Positions 1-9,500 are shown, counted from the stretch's first letter. The stretch is 64,000 nt of DNA from Lewinellaceae bacterium (GCA_020636025.1 JACJYQ010000002.1:558001-622000), one strand, 5' to 3'. Program-made: numbers and translations. The notes: generated by a model from the sequence alone, not told the origin.

Positions 1-579
1 GGCGCAATGGTCATGCAGGCCCTGGAACACTTTGAACCGGATATCTGTGTGTTGGATGTGATGCTGCCCAATCGAGACGGCTTTTCAATTGGCGCCGAGA
101 TCAGAACGAAAAAGCCTCATTTGCCCATCGTATTTGTAACCGCCAAAACCCAGGTAGATGATGTACTACAAGGTTTTGCCAGTGGTGGAAACGACTACCT
201 CCGCAAGCCTTTCAGTATGGAAGAGTTGATTGTACGCCTGAATAACCTGCTGGCTTTGTCACAGGGCAATGCAGCAACAAATTCCGACTCGGTACAAATT
301 GGCAAATACGAGTTCCACCCAATGAAATACGAACTTCATCTGGGAGAATCCATCCGAAAGCTAAGCGCCAGGGAAGCTGACCTGCTGAAAATCTTACTAG
401 AAAACAGAAATTTCACCGTGGCTCGCAAAGACATCCTGATGAAAGTATGGGGAGATGACCACTTCTTCAATTCCAGAAACCTGGATGTTTACATCACCAA
501 ATTACGCGAGTGCTTTAAAGACGACCCCGAAATCAGAATCATAACGATTAAGGGAGTGGGGTATCATTTTAATGCATAA
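1..579 (+). CDS. OmpR-family response regulator, 5' truncated
   Basis: The frame is open from base 1, so the gene begins upstream. The visible 192 residues hold the end of a receiver domain: the phosphoacceptor Asp in VLDVMLP (visible residue 19), the Thr of FVTAK and the Lys of LRKPF. A winged-helix DNA-binding domain follows (about residues 95-190), ending in the typical GVGYHF. Roughly the first 30-35 residues are missing, judged from the usual position of the phosphoacceptor near residue 53. As a family it is a phosphorylation-controlled transcription factor. Its sensor kinase is not next to it here and is probably upstream; the kinase at 60.5 kb is too far away to be assumed as partner. 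Confidence 0.93.
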   Translation, partial: GAMVMQALEHFEPDICVLDVMLPNRDGFSIGAEIRTKKPHLPIVFVTAKTQVDDVLQGFASGGNDYLRKPFSMEELIVRLNNLLALSQGNAATNSDSVQIGKYEFHPMKYELHLGESIRKLSAREADLLKILLENRNFTVARKDILMKVWGDDHFFNSRNLDVYITKLRECFKDDPEIRIITIKGVGYHFNA

Positions 580-585
580 TAAAAC

Positions 586-697
586 AATGGATCAATGCGA
601 AATGTATCAATGCGCAATGCGAAATAGACAGTTTTGCTTGGAAATTATTTAAGGATAATCATTTCGCATTGATACATTGATACATTGGTGCATTATC
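586..697. repeat. Palindromic intergenic repeat of AATGCGAAATG / ATGTATCAATG words
   Basis: Words such as AATGTATCAATGCG and AATGCGAAAT on the left arm are repeated as reverse complements (ATTTCGCATTGATACATT) on the right arm, around a loop of about 45 bases. The element lies between two convergent genes and could fold into a bidirectional terminator. Its right end overlaps the last codons of the minus-strand gene. The same words recur at 7482-7757, 13130-13266 and 22919-22963. Confidence 0.7.
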
Positions 698-1139
698 TCA
701 GTCTTTCCGAGGAGCGGACGAGCGCTTCATCTTTCCTGATGGCGCGGTTGGCTAACCAAAGCATGAAAACAGAAAGTGCGGGCATGCCAATACCAGCTTG
801 TAGGTGCATACTTGTGCTGCTTGGGCCCATTTGTTGTAGCAATAAAATGTACTGAACTGCCAATGCTACCGCCAATATGGTGGAAGCAAACATTCCCAAA
901 GAAGTAATTCTGGATTGTACAGGGCGGTTTTTGAACAGGAAGACCGCAAATACAGCCAGGGCCAGGGCAACGCCTGTGCTGATAAGCAGGATCATGCTGT
1001 CATTTAAATTAAAAACACCATCGGCCATGGCTGTGGCGGTGGACATACTTTCTGGGGAAGAAGCAAATGGGAAGACAAATTGCAGTCCCAGGGCTGCAAC
1101 CGCCAGGATCAAATAGATGGATTGAATTCGTTGGATCAT
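693..1139 (-). CDS. DUF4293 family membrane protein
   Basis: The 148-residue protein starts MIQRIQSIYLILA, the usual opening of the DUF4293 family, and has four hydrophobic segments (about residues 8-26, 48-68, 80-102 and 110-130), so it is an integral inner-membrane protein. The family is common in Bacteroidota and has no known function. The start is the only Met that keeps the first membrane helix. The gene stands alone, convergent with the response regulator; a palindromic repeat separates the two. Confidence 0.8.
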   Translation of the reverse strand: MIQRIQSIYLILAVAALGLQFVFPFASSPESMSTATAMADGVFNLNDSMILLISTGVALALAVFAVFLFKNRPVQSRITSLGMFASTILAVALAVQYILLLQQMGPSSTSMHLQAGIGMPALSVFMLWLANRAIRKDEALVRSSERLR

Positions 1140-1194
1140 AAATTAGTGGCTAGCCGTTTGTTATTCTTTACAGCATCCGGAGCGTATCAATAAC

Positions 1195-1743
1195 TTATTT
1201 TATCTGGAAAGTGTTGAAAACCTGATCGGCTTTTTCACTGTACCTGGCAAATTGCCCTTCCTCGGCGGTGAAAGTAAGTACATACATATAACCGCTTTCG
1301 GTGAGCATATACCGCTGCTTCCAGTAAAGATCAAAATTGCCTTGTTTGCCAGTGTACTCTACCAGATAGTAGTGGTCGTATTTGGTGGTAACCTCTTTGA
1401 ATTCCTTGATTTTGACATCTGTAATCATGGCCATTATTTGTTGGCGGCCACCTTCAGCCAGCTCTTTCAGGGTCATTCCCGGGTATTCACGCAGGTCATT
1501 TACCATCAGGTTGAAATTTTCCCGGAAAGAGTCGCCTTCCCCCTCGAGTGTGGAATACAAAAAGAAATTGGATCCCATTGTTCCTGACTGATCAAGCTGC
1601 CAGTCTTTTGGGTACTGAATACTGAAATCCTGATCATTCAATACCGACCAGTTGGGTTGGGCATTGGGTTCGTGAACGACATGTTGTGCATTGGCAGCAA
1701 GCATGCCAACGACACCCAGACAAAAGAACAATATTCGTTTCAT
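1195..1743 (-). CDS. Secreted PsbP/DUF1795-like protein
   Basis: I take the ATG at 1743 (MKRILFFCLGVVGMLAANAQ) because it gives a clean signal peptide with a cleavage site near AQ at residue 20; the longer frame adds 16 residues that are not signal-like. The mature part, about 160 residues, runs NWSVLNDQDFSIQYPKDW, then alternating beta strands, and ends in VFNTFQIK. This resembles the PsbP/DUF1795 fold, in which a stretch like 'FSIQYPKDW' is typical. The function is unknown and the location is probably periplasmic. The fold assignment is an inference from pattern only. Confidence 0.7.
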   Translation of the reverse strand: MKRILFFCLGVVGMLAANAQHVVHEPNAQPNWSVLNDQDFSIQYPKDWQLDQSGTMGSNFFLYSTLEGEGDSFRENFNLMVNDLREYPGMTLKELAEGGRQQIMAMITDVKIKEFKEVTTKYDHYYLVEYTGKQGNFDLYWKQRYMLTESGYMYVLTFTAEEGQFARYSEKADQVFNTFQIK

Positions 1744-1799
1744 GTTGTGTAAAAGTTTAGAAGATAATGACTTAGGACGAAGTGCGGGCAAATTCGGTG

Positions 1800-2027
1800 T
1801 TACTGAACGGGATAAATTTGAGCCATAGCATAAGCAAAAATGGCGAAAGCAATGCTGCCAATCAATACGCCGAGTGCCAGGGGGCGGTCGCTACCGGTTT
1901 TGAGCATGAAAAATCCGGCGACAATTCCGGCAGGAGCCAGCAGATACCATGGAATTACGTACTGAACGCCACAAAAAACAGCGAATGTGATGATGGTGCG
2001 TATGACTACCGGAATCAAGGATTTCAT
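1800..2027 (-). CDS. Small membrane protein, hypothetical
   Basis: A 75-residue protein with two or three hydrophobic helices (about residues 5-25, 28-45 and 50-70) and a positively charged N-terminus (MKSLIPVVIRTII). It lies 11 bases downstream of pth on the same strand, so it is probably co-transcribed with it. No family is recognised. Support comes from the tight spacing, the coherent membrane topology and the lack of a better frame. Confidence 0.6.
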   Translation of the reverse strand: MKSLIPVVIRTIITFAVFCGVQYVIPWYLLAPAGIVAGFFMLKTGSDRPLALGVLIGSIAFAIFAYAMAQIYPVQ

Positions 2028-2038
2028 AGATATAATGC

Positions 2039-2662
2039 TTAAGCCTTATTGTTATCGGGCTTTTTGGATACTTCTTTTTGTTTATGCTCCGGCTTGGGTT
2101 TTGGTGGCGCCGTAGCATTCATGGCTCTTTGAAGACCCAATGTCGTAAATATTTTCACCACTTCGACTGCCCGGTCCAAAATAATCCTGAGCTCGGCTTT
2201 TTCGTCTTCACTCCATTTTCCGAGTACAAAATTCACCTGTTTGCCTCTGGAAAAATTATCACCTATGCCCATTCTGAGTCTGGGATACGCGTCCGTGCCC
2301 AAAACTTCCTGAATATTTTTCAGGCCATTGTGGCCACCAGCTGAACCCGAAGGGCGAAGACGTAACTTGCCGAATTCAAGATTCAAATCATCACAGATTA
2401 CCAGGCTGTTTTCGGGTTGTAATTTCTCTTTTTGCAACCAATACCGCACCGCTTTACCGCTAAGGTTCATATAGGTATTAGGCTTGAGCAAAATAAGGAG
2501 TCGTCCCCGCCATTTTACTTCCGCCCGGTCACCGTGGCTGTCAGTGCGCCAGCTGCCTCCCAATTCTTCGCAAAGTTGATCCACCAAATCAAAACCTACG
2601 TTATGTCTTGTATTATTGTACTCGGATCCGACATTGCCCAATCCGGTTATGAGGTATTTCAT
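2039..2662 (-). CDS. pth: Peptidyl-tRNA hydrolase
   Basis: Pth hydrolyses the ester bond of peptidyl-tRNAs that drop off ribosomes and so recycles the tRNA. The start is set at the ATG at 2662 (MKYLITGLGNVGSEYNNTRH); the extra ten residues of the longer frame are not conserved in the family. Visible hallmarks are GLGN near the N-terminus, the catalytic His in NTRHNVGF, the KPNTYMNLSG motif and the GGHNGLK loop. The 207-residue protein ends in a charged Pro/Lys-rich tail of about 25 residues that is not part of the catalytic fold. A small membrane protein follows after 11 bases. Confidence 0.96.
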   Translation of the reverse strand: MKYLITGLGNVGSEYNNTRHNVGFDLVDQLCEELGGSWRTDSHGDRAEVKWRGRLLILLKPNTYMNLSGKAVRYWLQKEKLQPENSLVICDDLNLEFGKLRLRPSGSAGGHNGLKNIQEVLGTDAYPRLRMGIGDNFSRGKQVNFVLGKWSEDEKAELRIILDRAVEVVKIFTTLGLQRAMNATAPPKPKPEHKQKEVSKKPDNNKA

Positions 2663-2762
2663 GTGTAAAGGATTAACCTGATTTTCGCGCAAAAATACAA
2701 CCTAAAAGCATGCCCTGTGTTAATCGGGGCAACCGATTGAATAATAAAAGCACCTTGGGAGT

Positions 2763-3284
2763 ATGTTTAGAACGCTGATATTTATGCTTGTGCTGCTGTC
2801 GGGACTTTCCTGCGACAAAGGGACTGAAACCCTGCCCGGTTTTGATATGTTCTTCCAGGAGGAGTTTATCATACCGGTAGGCATAAGTCAGTTCGAGGTA
2901 CACCATTTTCAATTTGAAAATTTAACCTCCAACTACGACAAATATCTAGATCAGCACCATAAAACGGATGAAGAAATTACCAGTATAGTGACCCGAAAAG
3001 CGGGCATTACGGGTATTTATGGAGATGCAAACCTCGATTTCATTGATCAGGTATCCATTCGGGTGTATGATCCTGCTGCTCCTAATGATTATGTTGAAAT
3101 TGCCTACCGCTACCCGGTTCCGCTCGATCCGGGAAACAACTTGCCCATTATTCCATCTCTGGCCGATGCCAAGCGTTTTATGAGTAAGCCCCGCTTTGCC
3201 ATTGATGTGGTTTTATGGCTTCGATATATCACCGATCAGGAAAGTGAGGTGAGGTTTGATCTTCAGATGACTGCTACGCTTTAA
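2763..3284 (+). CDS. Lipoprotein, hypothetical
   Basis: The 173-residue protein begins with a lipoprotein signal (MFRTLIFMLVLLSGLSC), with the lipobox Cys at residue 17, so it should be anchored in a membrane on the periplasmic side. The mature part has mixed charge and many predicted strands (for example VSIRVYDPAAP and VRFDLQMTATL). No family is recognised. It is divergent from pth and upstream of hppD, from which it is separated by a promoter-like box. Confidence 0.7.
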   Translation: MFRTLIFMLVLLSGLSCDKGTETLPGFDMFFQEEFIIPVGISQFEVHHFQFENLTSNYDKYLDQHHKTDEEITSIVTRKAGITGIYGDANLDFIDQVSIRVYDPAAPNDYVEIAYRYPVPLDPGNNLPIIPSLADAKRFMSKPRFAIDVVLWLRYITDQESEVRFDLQMTATL

Positions 3285-3339
3285 GTCCGAAAATGCCTGT
3301 TAGAGGGGTCTTAGGCCTAAATAACTGTTCAGGATTTTT

Positions 3340-3347
3340 TACTTTTG
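3340..3347 (+). promoter_or_regulatory. Bacteroidota -7 promoter box before hppD
   Basis: TACTTTTG, followed by CGG, matches the Bacteroidota sigma-A -7 consensus TAnnTTTG and lies 35 bases before the hppD ATG. A clear -33 TTTG was not seen at the usual distance. Confidence 0.6.
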
Positions 3348-3382
3348 CGGCATCATTTTTTCACTCCTCTGTCAAATAAATT

Positions 3383-4510
3383 ATGGAAGTCCTGACCAAG
3401 CCGGCTAGCACGGCATCTGCCAACGATACATTTCCCATTAACGGAACCGATCACCTTGAATTTTATGTAGGCAACGCCAAGCAAAGCGCCATGTATTATA
3501 TGGCTGCCCTGGGTTTTGAATTAGTGGCCTATTGTGGTCCGGAAACTAAAGTGTACGACCGCGTAAGCTATGTGTTGCAACAAAATAAAGTGCGCATAGT
3601 GCTCACTTCTTCTTTGCACCCCGACACGGAAATAGCGAACCATGTGGCGCTGCATGGCGACGGTGTAAAAGTGTTGGCCTTGTGGGTCGATGACGCCGAA
3701 AAAGCCTATTACACAGCGATCGAGCGCGGAGCTGAATCAGCTTTTGCTCCCAAAACGCTGCGCGATGAGGATGGAGAGGTTGTTATGTCGGCCATCCATA
3801 CCTATGGCGAAACCATTCACACCTTTGTGGAGCGCAGCAATTATTCGGGCGCTTTTTTGCCCGGTTTTGTGCCTAGGAGCAGTGCTTTCCCATCCAAATC
3901 CGTTGGCCTGCTGCATGTTGACCACTGTGTAGGTAATGTGGAACTGGGCGCTATGAACAAATGGGTAAAGTTTTACCAGGATGTTATGGGCTTTAAATTG
4001 CTTATTACTTTCGATGACAAGGACATATCAACCGAATACACGGCGCTTATGTCAAAAGTGGTGAGCAATGGAAATGGCTACATCAAATTCCCGATCAACG
4101 AACCGGCAAAGGGACTGAAGCGCAGCCAGATCGATGAATACCTCGATTTTTACAAAGGCGCCGGAGTTCAACACATCGCCGTGGCTACCAATGACATCAT
4201 GGTAACCATCACGCAAATGCGCGACAACGGGGTTGATTTCCTCTACGTTCCTGACAATTACTATGACGATGTACTGGATCGCGTGGGCAAAATCGATGAG
4301 GACATCGAAGACCTGAAAAAGCTGAATATTCTGGTCGACCGCGATGAAGACGGTTACCTCTTGCAAATATTCACCAAGCCAATTCAGGATCGCCCAACTG
4401 TTTTCTTTGAGATCATACAGCGTAAAGGCGCCAAATCTTTTGGTAAAGGCAATTTTAAAGCGCTGTTTGAGGCGATTGAAAGAGAACAGGAGCTTCGCGG
4501 CACGCTTTAG
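3383..4510 (+). CDS. hppD: 4-Hydroxyphenylpyruvate dioxygenase
   Basis: HppD converts 4-hydroxyphenylpyruvate to homogentisate in tyrosine catabolism, using Fe(II) and O2. At 375 residues it has the family's length. The fold is two vicinal-oxygen-chelate halves: the first about residues 20-160, the second, catalytic one from about 178. The iron ligands are visible as His in VDHCVGN, His in QHIAVATND and Glu in VFFEIIQRKG near the C-terminus. It starts MEVLTKPAST, preceded by AATT, and has its own promoter box 35 bases upstream. Homogentisate dioxygenase and other pathway genes are not in the window. Confidence 0.96.
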   Translation: MEVLTKPASTASANDTFPINGTDHLEFYVGNAKQSAMYYMAALGFELVAYCGPETKVYDRVSYVLQQNKVRIVLTSSLHPDTEIANHVALHGDGVKVLALWVDDAEKAYYTAIERGAESAFAPKTLRDEDGEVVMSAIHTYGETIHTFVERSNYSGAFLPGFVPRSSAFPSKSVGLLHVDHCVGNVELGAMNKWVKFYQDVMGFKLLITFDDKDISTEYTALMSKVVSNGNGYIKFPINEPAKGLKRSQIDEYLDFYKGAGVQHIAVATNDIMVTITQMRDNGVDFLYVPDNYYDDVLDRVGKIDEDIEDLKKLNILVDRDEDGYLLQIFTKPIQDRPTVFFEIIQRKGAKSFGKGNFKALFEAIEREQELRGTL

Positions 4511-4539
4511 GGATATACGAGATATCATATCTGATATCA

Positions 4540-4559
4540 CCCCGGATTGAAATCCGGGG
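4540..4559. terminator. Stem-loop after hppD
   Basis: CCCCGGATT pairs perfectly with AATCCGGGG, leaving a two-base centre (a four-base loop if one pair opens). It sits 30 bases after the hppD stop. The T tract that follows is weak, so this may be a terminator or an mRNA 3'-end stabiliser. Confidence 0.5.
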
Positions 4560-4703
4560 TTTGGGGATGTCCGAATAAAAAACTCGAGTCAACCGGGAAT
4601 TCTGATAAGAGCATTGTCATGTCGATCTGCCGCAAGCGCGAGAAACATCTATGTCCTACAACTAGCCCAAACTCACTTTTACATATAACACTAAACCTGA
4701 CTA

Positions 4704-6461
4704 ATGCATAAACTACTACCGTTTGCCGCCTTGCTGTTCTGCTTTGCTTGCAACCGGTATGCAGGAAATTCCGACATGGCAAACTTCACCATCCCTTTCG
4801 AAAAAGACGACAACCAAACCCTGACTTATCACGAAGCCATTGAATGCTATGAAAAACTGGCTGCTGCTTATCCGGGTATTTTTAAACTTACCACCATGGG
4901 CAGTACCGATATTGGCGAGCCCATGCACGTGGCCATTTTATCGGGAGACGGGGAGTTTGACCCGGAAAAGATTAGGCAATCGGGACGCCGTGTCCTTTTT
5001 ATCAATAACGGCATACACCCCGGTGAGCCGGAAGGGATAGATGCCACGATTATGCTGCTTCGGGACAATATGGCCAAACCGGAGTTTAAAAAACTGCTCG
5101 AGAAAATGGTCATGGTGTTTATTCCGGTGTACAACGTGGATGGTTGTCTCAACCGAAACTCCTACACACGTGCCAACCAAAACGGCCCGGAATCTTTTGG
5201 CTTTCGCGGTAATTCCAGGAATTACGACCTGAACCGTGATTTTGTGAAATGCGATTCCCGCAACGCCCGCGCCTTCAACCAGATTTTCCAGACCTGGAGT
5301 CCCGATGTGTTCATTGATAACCACACAAGCAATGGCGCCGATTATCAATACGTGATGACCCTGATCGCTACCCAGCACAACAAGTTGGAAGCACCTCTGG
5401 GTGAGTTTCTGGAAAAAACCATGTTGCCGGAGTTGTATGACACGATGGACAAAAAAGGCTGGGAAATGATTCCTTATGTGGATTCACCAGGTGAAACACC
5501 CGATGCCGGAATCGTTGGTTTTTGCGATTACGGACGCTATTCCACCGGATATGCAGCGCTTTGGAACACCATTGGTTTTATGCCGGAAACGCACATGCTT
5601 AAGCCATTTAAGGATCGGGTCTGGAGTACTTACGCCTTTATGGAAACAGTGATTCATTTTGTGGCAGATCACAGCGAAGAACTGGGTAAAGCGCGCGCTG
5701 CGGCATTTGAACGCACCCGCAGCAAAAAGACATTCGAGCTGGATTTTGCCATGGATCAAAAGCAGTTCGATTCGATCACTTTTAAAGGCTATGCTGCCAA
5801 GTACAAGCCTTCCGAAGTGAGTGGGCTACCCCGTTTATGGTATGACCGCAGTGAGCCTTATGAAAAGAAAATTCCGTATTACAACTATTTCAAGCCATCT
5901 GTAACCGTTGATAAACCAGAGGCATACATCATTCCCCAGGCCTGGGAGCATGTGATTGAACGCTTAAAGATCAATGGAGTGGAAATGAAACCACTGGAAA
6001 AAGAAACGGAGTTTAATACCGAGACATATTTCATCCGCGATTTCAAAACGCGCGATGCCTGGGAGGGACATTATTACCATTTTGATGTACAAGTGGAAAA
6101 GAAGGCCATGAAGCGGAAATTCAAGGCCGGGGACATGATCATTTACCCCAACCAGAACGCCAATCGCTACATCATCGAAACCCTGGAACCCAACGCTCCG
6201 GACTCCTGGTTCGCCTGGAATTTCTTCGAACCGATTTTGATGCAAAAGGAATACTTCTCAGCCTATGTTTTCGAAGATCTCGCAGCCGAATTCCTAAAAG
6301 AAAACCCTGCTGTAAAAGCCGAGCTGGATGCCAAACGCGCCGCAGAACCCGATTTCGCCGCCAATCCACGCCAACAACTCGATTGGGTATACCGCCATTC
6401 TCCCTGGTATGAGCCCACGCACAGGATGTACCCAGTTGGGCGAGTGATTAGTGGGCAATGA
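4704..6461 (+). CDS. M14 family zinc carboxypeptidase, lipoprotein
   Basis: The 585-residue protein opens with a lipoprotein signal (MHKLLPFAALLFCFAC, Cys at 16). The M14 catalytic domain covers about residues 35-330: zinc ligands His and Glu in GIHPGEPEG, YNVDG in the middle, RDF and the third ligand His in DNHTSNG. A C-terminal region of about 250 residues without recognised motifs follows, longer than in classical carboxypeptidases. It probably trims peptides outside the cytoplasm. The stop codon overlaps the first word of a palindromic repeat shared with the convergent metF end. Confidence 0.88.
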   Translation: MHKLLPFAALLFCFACNRYAGNSDMANFTIPFEKDDNQTLTYHEAIECYEKLAAAYPGIFKLTTMGSTDIGEPMHVAILSGDGEFDPEKIRQSGRRVLFINNGIHPGEPEGIDATIMLLRDNMAKPEFKKLLEKMVMVFIPVYNVDGCLNRNSYTRANQNGPESFGFRGNSRNYDLNRDFVKCDSRNARAFNQIFQTWSPDVFIDNHTSNGADYQYVMTLIATQHNKLEAPLGEFLEKTMLPELYDTMDKKGWEMIPYVDSPGETPDAGIVGFCDYGRYSTGYAALWNTIGFMPETHMLKPFKDRVWSTYAFMETVIHFVADHSEELGKARAAAFERTRSKKTFELDFAMDQKQFDSITFKGYAAKYKPSEVSGLPRLWYDRSEPYEKKIPYYNYFKPSVTVDKPEAYIIPQAWEHVIERLKINGVEMKPLEKETEFNTETYFIRDFKTRDAWEGHYYHFDVQVEKKAMKRKFKAGDMIIYPNQNANRYIIETLEPNAPDSWFAWNFFEPILMQKEYFSAYVFEDLAAEFLKENPAVKAELDAKRAAEPDFAANPRQQLDWVYRHSPWYEPTHRMYPVGRVISGQ

Positions 6462-6520
6462 ACAATGAACAATGGGAGCATATTAGTATTTTGTTCGTTG
6501 TTCATTATCCATTGTTCATT
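6456..6520. repeat. Palindromic repeat of CAATGAACAATG words between convergent genes
   Basis: AATGAACAATGAACAATGG on the left faces GTTCATTATCCATTGTTCATT on the right, giving an imperfect hairpin between the M14 peptidase and metF. It probably works as a bidirectional terminator. The word structure resembles the AATGCGAAATG repeats elsewhere in the window but uses a different sequence. Confidence 0.6.
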
Positions 6521-7477
6521 TTAAGAAATTGCTTCAGCAATCCTCTTCACCGTTTCCGTATCACCCATGGTGTAGTAGTGTAGACAAGGTACACCGGCGG
6601 CTTTTAGCTCTTTTGACTGGGCTATGCACCATTCAATTCCGATTTCTTTGACGGCATCTTCGTCGTTTGCTTTGACGGCAGCTTTCACCAGATCTTCGGG
6701 CATATTCACGAAGAATTTGCGGGGGATGGAATTGAGCTGGTAGCGACGGGTGAGTGGTTTTAGGCCAGGCACGATCGGCACATCAATTCCGTTGGCACGG
6801 CAAGTATCTACAAACTCGAAGTATTTTTTATTGTCGAAAAACATCTGGGTTACGATGTAGTCGGCGCCGGCTTTTACCTTTTCCTTGGTAAAATGCATGT
6901 CCGACTGGATGTTGGGCGACTCAAAATGTTTTTCCGGATAACCGGCAATGCCAATGCAAAAATCACTGGGAACACCATTCTGAAGATCTGTGTCCAGGTA
7001 ATTGCCCTGGTTCATGCCTTTAATCTGTTTTACGAGATCGAGGGCGTATTTATGTCCTTCAGGCTCGGCAATGAATTTATCTTCAAATTGTCGTGCATCG
7101 CCCCGGAGTGCTAACACGTTGTTGATTCCCAAAAAATTGAGGTCAATCAGGGCGTTTTCTGTTTCATCCACTGAGAAGCCGCCGCAGATCAAATGAGGAA
7201 TGGCATCCACTCCATAACGATGCATAATGGCGGCACAAATACCTACCGTACCCGGGCGTTTGCGTATAGACGTTTTTTCGTAATACCCCGAACTGCGTTT
7301 TTTATACAAAAACTCTTCCCGGTGGTAGGTCACATCAATAAATGGCGGCTTGAACTCCATGAGGGAGTCAAGCGTATTGAATATGGCTTGCATGCTGCCA
7401 CCCTTTAGTGGAGGCAATACCTCAAATGAAATAAGGGTTTTGTCTTTTGCTTTCTGGAAATGTTCGGTGACCTTCAT
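6521..7477 (-). CDS. metF: Methylenetetrahydrofolate reductase
   Basis: MetF reduces 5,10-methylene-THF to 5-methyl-THF, the methyl donor for methionine synthesis, with FAD as cofactor. The 318-residue protein has the family's TIM-barrel motifs: ISFEVLPPLKGG near the N-terminus (Glu19, proton-transfer position), DVTYHREE, the FAD-binding LALRGD region and DYIVTQMFFDN. The ATG at 7477 gives the usual N-terminus. It is followed on the same strand by no close partner; the repeat-rich gap upstream separates it from fadD. Confidence 0.95.
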   Translation of the reverse strand: MKVTEHFQKAKDKTLISFEVLPPLKGGSMQAIFNTLDSLMEFKPPFIDVTYHREEFLYKKRSSGYYEKTSIRKRPGTVGICAAIMHRYGVDAIPHLICGGFSVDETENALIDLNFLGINNVLALRGDARQFEDKFIAEPEGHKYALDLVKQIKGMNQGNYLDTDLQNGVPSDFCIGIAGYPEKHFESPNIQSDMHFTKEKVKAGADYIVTQMFFDNKKYFEFVDTCRANGIDVPIVPGLKPLTRRYQLNSIPRKFFVNMPEDLVKAAVKANDEDAVKEIGIEWCIAQSKELKAAGVPCLHYYTMGDTETVKRIAEAIS

Positions 7478-7481
7478 TTTT

Positions 7482-7757
7482 TAATGCGCAATGTATCAAT
7501 GTATCAATGCGCAATGATTTAATGCGAAATGCACCAATGCGCAGTGCGAAATAGTTGGTTTGTTTGGAGTCTAACAACTCCTCGGTGTCTCTTAGTGTAA
7601 TAGCTCGGTTTTTAATAAAATATGTTTACTGGAAACATGCATTGGTAGTATAGTGTTCGCAATTTGAAATGGAATTTCAATGCGTAATATCAGGCCTCAC
7701 CCCATTAGGTGGCCCAAAATCCACTTCGCATTTCGCATTGGTACATTGCGCATTAAA
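7482..7757. repeat. Two clusters of AATGCGAAATG / ATGTATCAATG words
   Basis: The gap between metF and fadD holds a left cluster (7482-7552: GCAATGTATCAATGTATCAA, GCGCAATG and AATGCGAAATGCACC words) and an inverted right cluster (7719-7757: CATTTCGCATTGGTACATTG and GCGCATT). Together they can form a large imperfect hairpin. No open frame of interest lies between them. Confidence 0.65.
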
Positions 7758-7760
7758 GAA

Positions 7761-9422
7761 TTACGTGTCTCGCAACTCCCTTCTCAAGATTTTCCCAACA
7801 TTTGTCTTCGGAAGCGAATCGCGGAACTCGACCTGCTTGGGCACTTTATAACCCGTGAGGTTTTCGCGGCAATGAGCAATGACTTGCTCCTTTGTAAGAG
7901 AATTGTCCTTCTTCACAACAAACACCTTCACCACTTCTCCCGACTTCTCATCGGGAATGCCAATGGCGGCAGATTCCAGCACTTTCGGGTTCAGTGCCAG
8001 CACGTCTTCAATTTCATTCGGGTACACATTGAAGCCGGATACCAGGATCATATCCTTTTTGCGGTCAACGATCTGGAAATAGCCGTCTTTGTGCATAAAG
8101 CCCATGTCGCCGGTGCAGAGCCAGCCGTTTCTGATGGTATCAGCGGTAGCGTCAGGGCGTTGCCAATAGCCTTTCATGACTTGCGGGCCGCGGGCCTGTA
8201 TTTCACCAACATTATCTGGACCGGGTGGGAGAGGGTCGCCTTTTTCATCGGCTATGCGAACGTCGGTGGATGGCACCGGAAGACCAATTGTACCCAGGCG
8301 CATGGTGCTGTCTACTGGATTTACACATAATACAGGACTGCTTTCCGTCATACCATATCCTTCGGTTAGCTGGCAGCCGGTTACCTGTTGCCATTTTTCA
8401 GCTACCGCTCTTTGTATGGCCATCGCGCCACCTACACAGGCACGAAGTGTGGAAAAATCAAGGTCTTTAAAGGCAGGCTGGTTGAGCAAGCCATTGAATA
8501 GGGTATTTACCCCGGTAACGATGTTTGGATTGTAGGTTTTCCACTCTTTGATGAGAGCCGGCAAATCACGGGCATTTACGATCAATACGTTGGAGCCGCC
8601 GCAATTCATAAAGGCCAGGCAATTCACCGTGAAGGAGAAAATATGGTACAGCGGCAAGGGACAAAGTACAATGGGTTGTTCGCCTTCTTTGAACAATGGG
8701 CCCAGCCAGGCGCGGATCTGCAGCATGTTGGCTACCAGGTTCCGGTTGGTGAGCATGGTACCTTTGGAAACTCCGGTGGTACCGCCTGTGTATTGCAGGG
8801 CAATGGTATCTTCCGGTCCCGACTGGAAGGGTTCTATGGTAAATCTCTTCCCTTGTTTCAGGGTATCGGTAAAGCGAACTGTGTTGGGGATATCGAATTT
8901 GGGTACCATCTTTTTCACACGGCGAACCACGAAGTTCACCACATGGCCTTTCATACCCAGCATTTCACCAATCGAAGTAAGAATAACCGTTTTGATTTGC
9001 GTTTCTGCAATTACCTGCTGCAAATTGGCTGCGAAGTTTTCAGCAATGATGATCGCTTTAGCCCCCGAGTCGACAAACTGATGGCGCATTTCCCGTGGCG
9101 TGTACAGCGGGTTGGTATTCACCAGGATCATACCGGCACGCAACGCGCCAAACATGGCAATTGGATACTGGATCATATTGGGCATCATCAAGGCTACCCG
9201 GTCGCCGGGTTCAAGACCGCGGGAACGCAGGTAAGCACCAAAGTTCCGGCTCTGCTCGTCAATGTCCCGGAATGTCAGCATTTTGCCCATGTAATAAAAG
9301 GCCGGGCGATTCGCATATAACTTGAAACACTCATCCAGCATATCCGTGACACGGGCATAGGCATTCGGGTCAATGTTGGCCGGTACTCCGGCAGGATAGT
9401 GTTGCAACCATGGCTTGTCCAT
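7761..9422 (-). CDS. fadD: Long-chain fatty-acid-CoA ligase
   Basis: The enzyme activates fatty acids with ATP and CoA through an acyl-adenylate. The ANL-superfamily motifs are present: the P-loop-like TGGTTGVSKG, the YGMTE motif, the TGD motif (WLCTGDMGF), the DRKKDMI motif and the C-terminal Lys in TNVGKILRREL. I choose the ATG at 9422 (MDKPWLQHYPAG), giving 553 residues; the longer frame starts at TTG. The protein is full length and resembles the proteobacterial FadD group more than the Faa1-like ligase at 13.3 kb. It ends next to the repeat cluster. Confidence 0.93.
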   Translation of the reverse strand: MDKPWLQHYPAGVPANIDPNAYARVTDMLDECFKLYANRPAFYYMGKMLTFRDIDEQSRNFGAYLRSRGLEPGDRVALMMPNMIQYPIAMFGALRAGMILVNTNPLYTPREMRHQFVDSGAKAIIIAENFAANLQQVIAETQIKTVILTSIGEMLGMKGHVVNFVVRRVKKMVPKFDIPNTVRFTDTLKQGKRFTIEPFQSGPEDTIALQYTGGTTGVSKGTMLTNRNLVANMLQIRAWLGPLFKEGEQPIVLCPLPLYHIFSFTVNCLAFMNCGGSNVLIVNARDLPALIKEWKTYNPNIVTGVNTLFNGLLNQPAFKDLDFSTLRACVGGAMAIQRAVAEKWQQVTGCQLTEGYGMTESSPVLCVNPVDSTMRLGTIGLPVPSTDVRIADEKGDPLPPGPDNVGEIQARGPQVMKGYWQRPDATADTIRNGWLCTGDMGFMHKDGYFQIVDRKKDMILVSGFNVYPNEIEDVLALNPKVLESAAIGIPDEKSGEVVKVFVVKKDNSLTKEQVIAHCRENLTGYKVPKQVEFRDSLPKTNVGKILRRELRDT

Positions 9423-9500
9423 ACTCAAGTTGTTTTTGTTCAATTACTTTGGGCTGTAATATTTATAAAAATTACCGAATAAGCGAAGGAATTGACGTTG